From the NCBI GenBank assembly GCA_018241685.1, contig JAFEDJ010000032.1:1-42466 (forward strand): a stretch of 42,466 nucleotides of DNA, read 5' to 3'. The notes below the pieces were generated by a model, which made no database searches, was not told the DNA's origin, and was given only the letters and a program-made list of their open reading frames with translations. Positions 39,161 through 42,466 of the stretch are shown here, piece by piece; the stretch's first letter is position 1; each line of letters begins with the position of its first letter. A program made the position numbers and the translations under genes. Origin of the DNA: Pseudomonadota bacterium (GTDB lineage: Bacteria; Pseudomonadota; Gammaproteobacteria; Burkholderiales; Rhodocyclaceae).

Positions 39161-40044
39161 TCAGTCTCGACGTGTAATCGCCCCCCGAAACTCCCGGTCG
39201 TGGGCAAACAAGGCCCAGACGGTTCTAGCATTCTTGTTCGCCAGGGCAGACGGCGGCTACATTCGGATTTAGTCGCTCAAGTAACTTGCCGAGCCAGGGA
39301 TTCGACTTTGCGTGTCGCTTCGCAGCCGACAGGGCGGCCTGAGCACCGTGGATCAGCAAGGTTCGCAGATACACATCGTCGCGCTTGCTGATGCCCAGCA
39401 ATGGCACCGCAGCTGCATTCAGAGTCAGTGCCTAGAGACGATCCCGGGCGTTGGACCGCTCACCGCCACGGCGCTGGCGACCTCGATTGCGGATGCCCAC
39501 CGTTTCAAGAATGGTCGGCAACTGGCCGCATGGCCGGGGCGCGTCCCGCGGCAGCACTCCAGTGGCGTGCAAGCCGACATTGCCTGATCTGCTCCTCGAA
39601 TTCGCCAACCTGTCGGTCCAGTTCCACCAGATGTTCGTGCAGGTGCCGCGCCAGACGCCGGAACACTTCTGGCACCTGATCACCGACACCGCCCAGAAGC
39701 ACCAGCAGCTGTTTGCGTAACGCGCAGAATCCTGTTGGAAGCACCAGACCGAACTCTGCGAGCAATCCCCGGATTTGGTTGGCTTGGGTCGTGGGTGCGG
39801 CCACGAAGCCCTGGCGAACCCGATGCAGCGAGAGCACCGTTTGCTGCTCGACGCTTTTGATGGGGACAAAGCGCATGTTCGGCCTGGAGATCGCTTCGCC
39901 GACACGGCGGCAAGGTGGCCATGAACACACTCAACTGCTCGCGCTTGAGCTGCTTGCGTAAGCACCGTGCTGCCCTGCTCATCGACGCCATGAATCTGAA
40001 AAAACGCTCTTGGCTAGGTCGATTCCAACTGTCGTAATCTTCAT
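39161..40044 (-). pseudogene. IS110-family transposase, multiply broken and with an internal inverted segment
   Basis: Minus-strand remains of an IS110-family (IS1111-like) transposase, normally about 340 aa. It starts MKITTVGIDLAKS at 40044, shifts frame in a T-run, then reads RKQLKREQLSVFMATLPPC. It has lost roughly 50 residues, including the expected DAADAEAI catalytic region, and resumes at RPNMRFVPIKSVEQQTVLSLHR to DRQVGEFEEQIRQ. The next segment (ETIPGVGPLTATALATS, RFKNGRQLAAWPGRVPRQHSSG) lies on the plus strand at 39404-39577. The C-terminus then returns on the minus strand (LLGISKRDDVYLRTLLIHGAQAAL, with a frameshift near the end) and stops at 39161. It cannot make an active enzyme. 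Confidence 0.88.
39398..39583. repeat. Inverted segment bounded by GCAATG/CATTGC
   Basis: GCAATG (39398-39403) and CATTGC (39578-39583) flank 174 bases that are in the wrong orientation relative to the rest of the IS110 transposase. Flipping the segment at these 6-base inverted repeats rejoins EEQIRQ to WHRSC and the PRQHSSG end to LLGISKRDD, leaving only a 1-base frame error. The flanks share no homology beyond the 6 bases. Confidence 0.85.
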
Positions 40045-40166
40045 GGTAGACGCCTTCTTCGACTTGAGTGGTTGATCAGCGATTCCGCTCCGGCACATCA
40101 ATGCCGTATCGGGTGCGGACGTCCATTCCATTGATTCCGATAACTACTAATCTACAAAGTTGGCGT

Positions 40167-40195
40167 TTGCACTTACGAATACCTTCGGATACACT
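40167..40195 (+). promoter_or_regulatory. tRNA-Leu promoter
   Basis: TTGCAC (40167-40172), 17 bases, then TACACT (40190-40195) form a good sigma-70 promoter 15 bases before the tRNA. The GC-rich GCCCGCCC after the -10 box is the discriminator type associated with stringent control of stable RNA genes. Confidence 0.75.
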
Positions 40196-40210
40196 GCCCG
40201 CCCTGAATGT

Positions 40211-40295
40211 GCGGGGTTGGCGGAATTGGTAGACGCACTGGATTTAGGTTCCAGCGCCGCAAGGCGTGAGGGTTCGAGTCCCTTGCCCCGCACCA
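40211..40295 (+). tRNA. tRNA-Leu (anticodon UAG)
   Basis: An 85-base leucine tRNA. The acceptor stem GCGGGGT pairs with GCCCCGC, with discriminator A and encoded CCA (40293-40295). The D-arm includes GGCGGAATTGGTAGACGC. The anticodon stem CTGGA/TCCAG holds loop TTTAGGT with anticodon TAG at 40245-40247. A long variable arm (CGCCGCAAGGCG) typical of class II tRNAs precedes the T-arm GGGTTCGAGTCCC. It reads CUA and other CUN leucine codons. The gene is intact although both neighbours are decayed insertion sequences. Confidence 0.97.
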
Positions 40296-40309
40296 ATTAG
40301 GAGTGAAGT

Positions 40310-40328
40310 TGCCCACAACCCGTGGGCA
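40310..40328 (+). terminator. Hairpin after tRNA-Leu
   Basis: TGCCCAC (40310-40316) pairs with GTGGGCA (40322-40328) around AACCC, 14 bases after the tRNA end. Only a short TTT follows after a gap, so termination is plausible but not strong. Confidence 0.45.
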
Positions 40329-40423
40329 GGTTGCGGCTTTAAAGTCAAGCGCTCTGATCGTACGCGATTGTCGTGACGAGGGCATTCTCCTTATCTGTAC
40401 TACCCCAGCAAATCCTGCAGAGG

Positions 40424-41129
40424 TCATGTTGCTAAAGCGAGTGCTACAGCCTGGGTCTTCATCTCCAGCGCCTGATGGGGCTGCTGGTGGTTGTAGAACT
40501 GGATCCAGTCACCGATGACGCGAATGTCATACTGCAGGGTTTCAAAGCGGTGGCGGTGAATGCACTGCGCCTTGAGGTTGCGGATCATCCGCTCCACCGG
40601 CCCATTCCTCTGCGGGGTGTAGGGCGTAATAAACGCCTACTTCAGGCCGTAGCGTTTGACCGGCGCGGTGTCGCTGCGGCTGGTGAAGTACCAGGCCGTT
40701 GTCCGAACACAGCATAAAGGGCCCGCTCCAATGCAGCCTCAGCGGTACGCGATTTGCCGCTGCGCAAAACATGCCCCCAAGAGCTCCCGGCTGTAGCCGT
40801 CGATCAACAGCGCCAGCGTGGTCCAACCATCTCGACCTGCCCAGACCCGGCATAGATCCGCCACGCAACGCTCGTTGGGTTGGGATGTTGGAGCGCAGCG
40901 CCTCAATCCGCGCTGAAACCCGACCGGGCGTTTTCTGACCTGCCCGCCATAAAGCTGTAAGACGCGCTGCACCGTGTTCTTGTTTTCCCCCCAGCGATGG
41001 GCCACGGTCAGATAGCCAAAGGACGGGTTGTCCTCGATCATCGCCTTGACCGGTTCTGCAAAGCGGGACTGCACCTTCGGCGAAGCTTTCACCAACGGAT
41101 AGTAGAACGTCCGACGGGGTACTTCAAAC
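40424..41129 (-). pseudogene. IS3-family transposase orfB remnant
   Basis: Minus-strand remains of an IS3-family integrase-type transposase, shattered by frameshifts. Order from 41129: FEVPRRTFYYPLVKASPKVQSR, then FAEPVKAMIEDNPSFGYLTVAHRW, NKNTVQRVLQLYGGQVRKRPVGF, ADLCRVWAGRDGWTTLALLIDGYSRELLG (holding the first catalytic Asp region), RSGKSRTAEAALERAL in another frame, CSDNGLV in a third, and the C-terminus HRFETLQYDIRVIGDWIQFYNHQQPHQAL ending at 40424. The 5' end is cut off at the tip of an IS66-type element at 41130. It is non-functional. Confidence 0.85.
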
Positions 41130-41540
41130 GTAAGCGTCCAGCCAAGTCATTTTCTCAGTCGCTCGTGATCCCCTGACTATCATGTCTTCCAACAACAGCC
41201 TTTGGAGGACACATGGACGCTTCAACAATCAATCTCCCCTCCGCCGGTCGGCGTCGTGGTCGGTACAGCGATGCCTTCAAGGCAGAGATCGCGGCCAGCT
41301 GCAAGGCTCCTGGCGTTTCAACGGCTGCGGTTGCGCTGGCCAACCCTCGTTCGGCGCTGGGTGCTCGAGAGCAATCCGGCCCATAAGAGCGACACTCGGG
41401 CTGCATCCTTACCCGCCATGAGTGCGCCTTCGCCCTAGCCCCCGCCGCAGGGGGCCTCAGCGTCTCCAGGCTTTGTTCCTCTGGCACTGAACGCGCGGAG
41501 CGCCGACATTCGCATCGAACTGCCCCCCGCGCCAGAATAG
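41130..41540 (+). pseudogene. IS66-family remnant: left end and broken tnpA
   Basis: The sequence from 41130 begins GTAAGCG, the usual tip of IS66-family elements, and interrupts the older IS3 remnant. A tnpA-like frame starts at 41213 (ATG after TTTGGAGG) and encodes RGRYSDAFKAEIAASCKAPGV then STAAVALAN. A deletion of about six codons and a frameshift then move the continuation RRWVLESN to another frame, and later GFVPLALNARSADIRIEL appears in a third frame after an inserted GC-rich hairpin. TnpA is the accessory protein of IS66 elements. The right part of the element (tnpB, tnpC) is missing. Confidence 0.8.
41438..41455. repeat. GC-rich hairpin inserted in the IS66 remnant
   Basis: GCCCCC (41438-41443) pairs with GGGGGC (41450-41455) around GCCGCA. 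It lies in roughly 30 bases that have no counterpart in the tnpA reading frame, between SLPAMSAP and GFVPLALN. It looks like a short REP-type palindrome that landed inside the element, or a local expansion. Confidence 0.4.
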
Positions 41541-41593
41541 TTGTCGCCTCGATAGAATCCTAAAGAACTTGGGGGCGATGATGAGAGAACGAC

Positions 41594-42067
41594 GTGGCAC
41601 GATACGGACAGGAATTCAAGGATAGAGCGGTGGCGCGATTGCTGCCGCCAGAGAGCGCGACGGTGGAGGCCGTCGCACGTGAGATCGGTGTGGGTGTGGC
41701 GACGCTGGAGCGGTGGAGGAGCGATGCGCTGTCCAGGCCCGCTCGCGAGCGGGCCTGGACAGCGGCGGCGCGGTTCGAGGCAGTGCTCACCACGGCCGCG
41801 CTGGATGAAGCGGCCCGGAGTGCCTGGTGCCGGGAGCACGGGGTTTATCCGCAGGACCTGGCCCAATGGCGCCAGGCGGCCACGCAAGCGCTGGCAACAC
41901 CCGAAGAAGCCCGTGCCAGCCCACTGCAGACCAAGCAGGATCGGCGTCGCATCAAGGAACTCGAACGGGAACTGCGACGCAAGGAGAAGGCGGAGGCGGC
42001 AGCCCTGCTGGTCCTTTCAAAAAAGCTCGAGGCGATCTTTCCGAAGGACAGGGACGAGGACGCATGA
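41594..42067 (+). CDS. IS3-type transposase orfA (helix-turn-helix protein)
   Basis: A 157-aa DNA-binding protein of an IS3-family element. It has two helix-turn-helix parts (EFKDRAVARLLPPESATVEAVAREIGVGVATLERWRSDAL and CREHGVYPQDLAQWR, read in parts) and a Lys/Arg/Glu-rich coiled coil (DRRRIKELERELRRKEKAEAAALLVLSKKLEAIF). It starts with GTG. The coding sequence contains a 38-bp perfect palindrome at 41727-41764, encoding the peptide ALSRPARERAWTA. Its stop overlaps the orfB start (ATGA). The frame is intact although its partner orfB is cut off. Confidence 0.85.
   Translation: MARYGQEFKDRAVARLLPPESATVEAVAREIGVGVATLERWRSDALSRPARERAWTAAARFEAVLTTAALDEAARSAWCREHGVYPQDLAQWRQAATQALATPEEARASPLQTKQDRRRIKELERELRRKEKAEAAALLVLSKKLEAIFPKDRDEDA
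41727..41764. repeat. 38-bp perfect palindrome inside orfA
   Basis: The 19 bases CGCTGTCCAGGCCCGCTCG (41727-41745) are followed at once by their exact reverse complement (41746-41764). It is GC-rich and has no loop. Because of it, the same peptide (CPGPLASGPGQR) can be read on both strands. It lies in the middle of a conserved protein segment, so the coding sequence tolerates or needs it. Confidence 0.95.
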
Positions 42068-42255
42068 TCGGCCTGGAAGATCGCCGGATGAAGGTCCGGA
42101 ACATCAAGGCGGCCCAACAGGCTGGAGCGCGTCTTGACGCAGCCTGCACGGTGGCGGGCATCACGCTGCGTACGCTGCAGCGCTGGAAACGTGAGGCGGG
42201 CCTCGTGCGCGGCGACCTCAGACCGGCAACCCTGCGCCCGCGTCCTGCCCATACC
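42064..42255 (+). pseudogene. IS3-type transposase orfB, 5' fragment truncated at the rRNA operon flank
   Basis: The ATG at 42064 overlaps the orfA stop. The frame reads MIGLEDRRMKVRNIKAAQQAG, then CTVAGITLRTLQRWKREAGLVRG and RPATLRPRPAH, the N-terminus of IS3-family orfB proteins (usually about 280-350 aa). After about 62 residues the similarity ends near 42250 and the frame runs on through the rRNA terminator and antisense 5S, which is not transposase. The catalytic DDE region is absent, so a deletion has removed the rest up to the rrn flank. Confidence 0.8.
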
Positions 42256-42316
42256 TTCGGCGTGAAGAGCGAATGGTTTTTCCGGGGGCTTGCTTTGTTT
42301 CGGAGCTTTAAAGCGC

Positions 42317-42348
42317 AAAGCCCCCGCACGATGGAGTGCGGGGGCTTT
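42317..42348 (-). terminator. rRNA operon terminator
   Basis: AAAGCCCCCGCAC (42317-42329) pairs with GTGCGGGGGCTTT (42336-42348) around a 6-base loop, 10 bases beyond the 3' end of 5S rRNA on the minus strand. The U-tract is short, but the 13-bp stem is strong. Confidence 0.9.
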
Positions 42349-42358
42349 GATGGGGTAA

Positions 42359-42466
42359 GTCTGACGATGACCTACTTTCACGCACGGTTGTGCACTATCA
42401 TCGGCGCGGTCTTGTTTCACGGTCCTGTTCGGGATGGGAAGGGGTGGTTCCAAGACGCTATGGTCG
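42359..42466 (-). rRNA. rrf: 5S ribosomal RNA, 5' end outside window
   Basis: On the minus strand the sequence from the window edge reads CGACCATAGCG, then CCCATCCCGAACAGGACCGT and GCGCCGATGATAGTG, ending GGTCATCGTCAGACT. These are conserved 5S elements, including loop A/helix II and the loop C CCGAACAGG, with 3' TCGTCAG pairing to the 5' end. About 108 of some 114 bases are present; the first few are cut off. 23S and 16S rRNA should follow beyond the right edge on the same strand. Confidence 0.95.

Noticed and set aside
40211..40295. tRNA-Leu 3' end as a phage or island attachment site
   Set aside because: No integrase gene follows and I found no direct repeat of the tRNA 3' end in the window.
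40173..40427. 84-codon minus-strand frame across the tRNA-Leu gene (with the peptide GARDSNPHALRRW)
   Set aside because: It is the antisense translation of the tRNA, a well-known false gene pattern; no ribosome site or family.
42064..42466. orfB frame open to the window end
   Set aside because: Only the first 62 or so codons resemble transposase; the rest reads through the rRNA terminator and antisense 5S rRNA.

Overview
The window looks like a chromosomal segment of a betaproteobacterium, most likely of the order Rhodocyclales (Azoarcus/Thauera/Zoogloea-like). This is inferred from the GC-rich core genes, a DUF3567 protein (a betaproteobacterial family), a non-zinc HemB, a 5S rRNA of betaproteobacterial type and a glcDEF-type glycolate/lactate operon. 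I could run no database search, so the genus is not fixed.

Layout. (1) 1-8.0 kb: the broken end of an IS701-like element, then an efflux locus. A TetR regulator, a lipoprotein adaptor and an RND pump lie on the minus strand, followed by a short-chain dehydrogenase and a DUF1330 protein. An outer-membrane factor is divergent. Two copies of a spaced palindrome (ATTTGTGAC-N14-GTYAC) lie at the two promoters the regulator should control. (2) 8.05-8.31 kb: a gene-free AT-rich block of short palindromes mixed with GC-rich modules. (3) 8.4-18.3 kb: moeA; a translationally coupled secreted protein and CapA-like protein; propionyl-CoA synthetase (prpE); a receiver protein with a degenerate GGDEF domain; an AcuI-type acrylyl-CoA reductase; an HDOD protein; and the ABC-F ATPase Uup. 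(4) 18.4-19.1 kb: an iron cluster with a clear promoter: hemP, an overlapping 56-aa membrane mini-protein, and bfd. A TetR regulator follows. (5) 20-27.5 kb: a glycolate/lactate utilisation operon (glcD-glcE-glcF-glcG-permease-uspA) divergent from a FadR/GntR regulator. Two inverted copies of a 19-bp operator lie between or within the divergent starts. (6) 27.6-38.6 kb: htpG with a sigma-32-type promoter, an orphan histidine kinase, greB, DUF3567, a YdcH-like protein, a homoserine sulfhydrylase, an alpha/beta hydrolase, a DUF2189 membrane protein, a SIMPL protein, dtd, an NlpC/P60 lipoprotein and hemB. (7) 38.6-42.5 kb: a probable small RNA with a strong terminator; an IS110-family pseudogene with an internal inversion; tRNA-Leu(UAG) with its promoter; nested IS3 and IS66 remnants; an IS3-type orfA containing a 38-bp perfect palindrome; a truncated orfB; and the 3' end of an rRNA operon (5S rRNA and terminator) entering from the right on the minus strand.

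How the genes fit together. The efflux genes form a complete tripartite pump (adaptor, permease, outer-membrane channel) with its own repressor. The glc genes form a complete uptake-plus-oxidation module for glycolate or lactate. prpE and acuI both yield propionyl-CoA. hemP and bfd are iron-status genes. The last 3 kb is an insertion-sequence graveyard between tRNA-Leu and an rrn operon.

No obvious new multi-gene system such as a defence island or CRISPR was seen. The least explained signals are the putative small RNA whose loop copies the 16S anti-Shine-Dalgarno core (38.69-38.79 kb), the palindrome mosaic at 8.06-8.31 kb, the inverted segment inside the IS110 pseudogene, and the 38-bp palindrome inside the orfA coding sequence.
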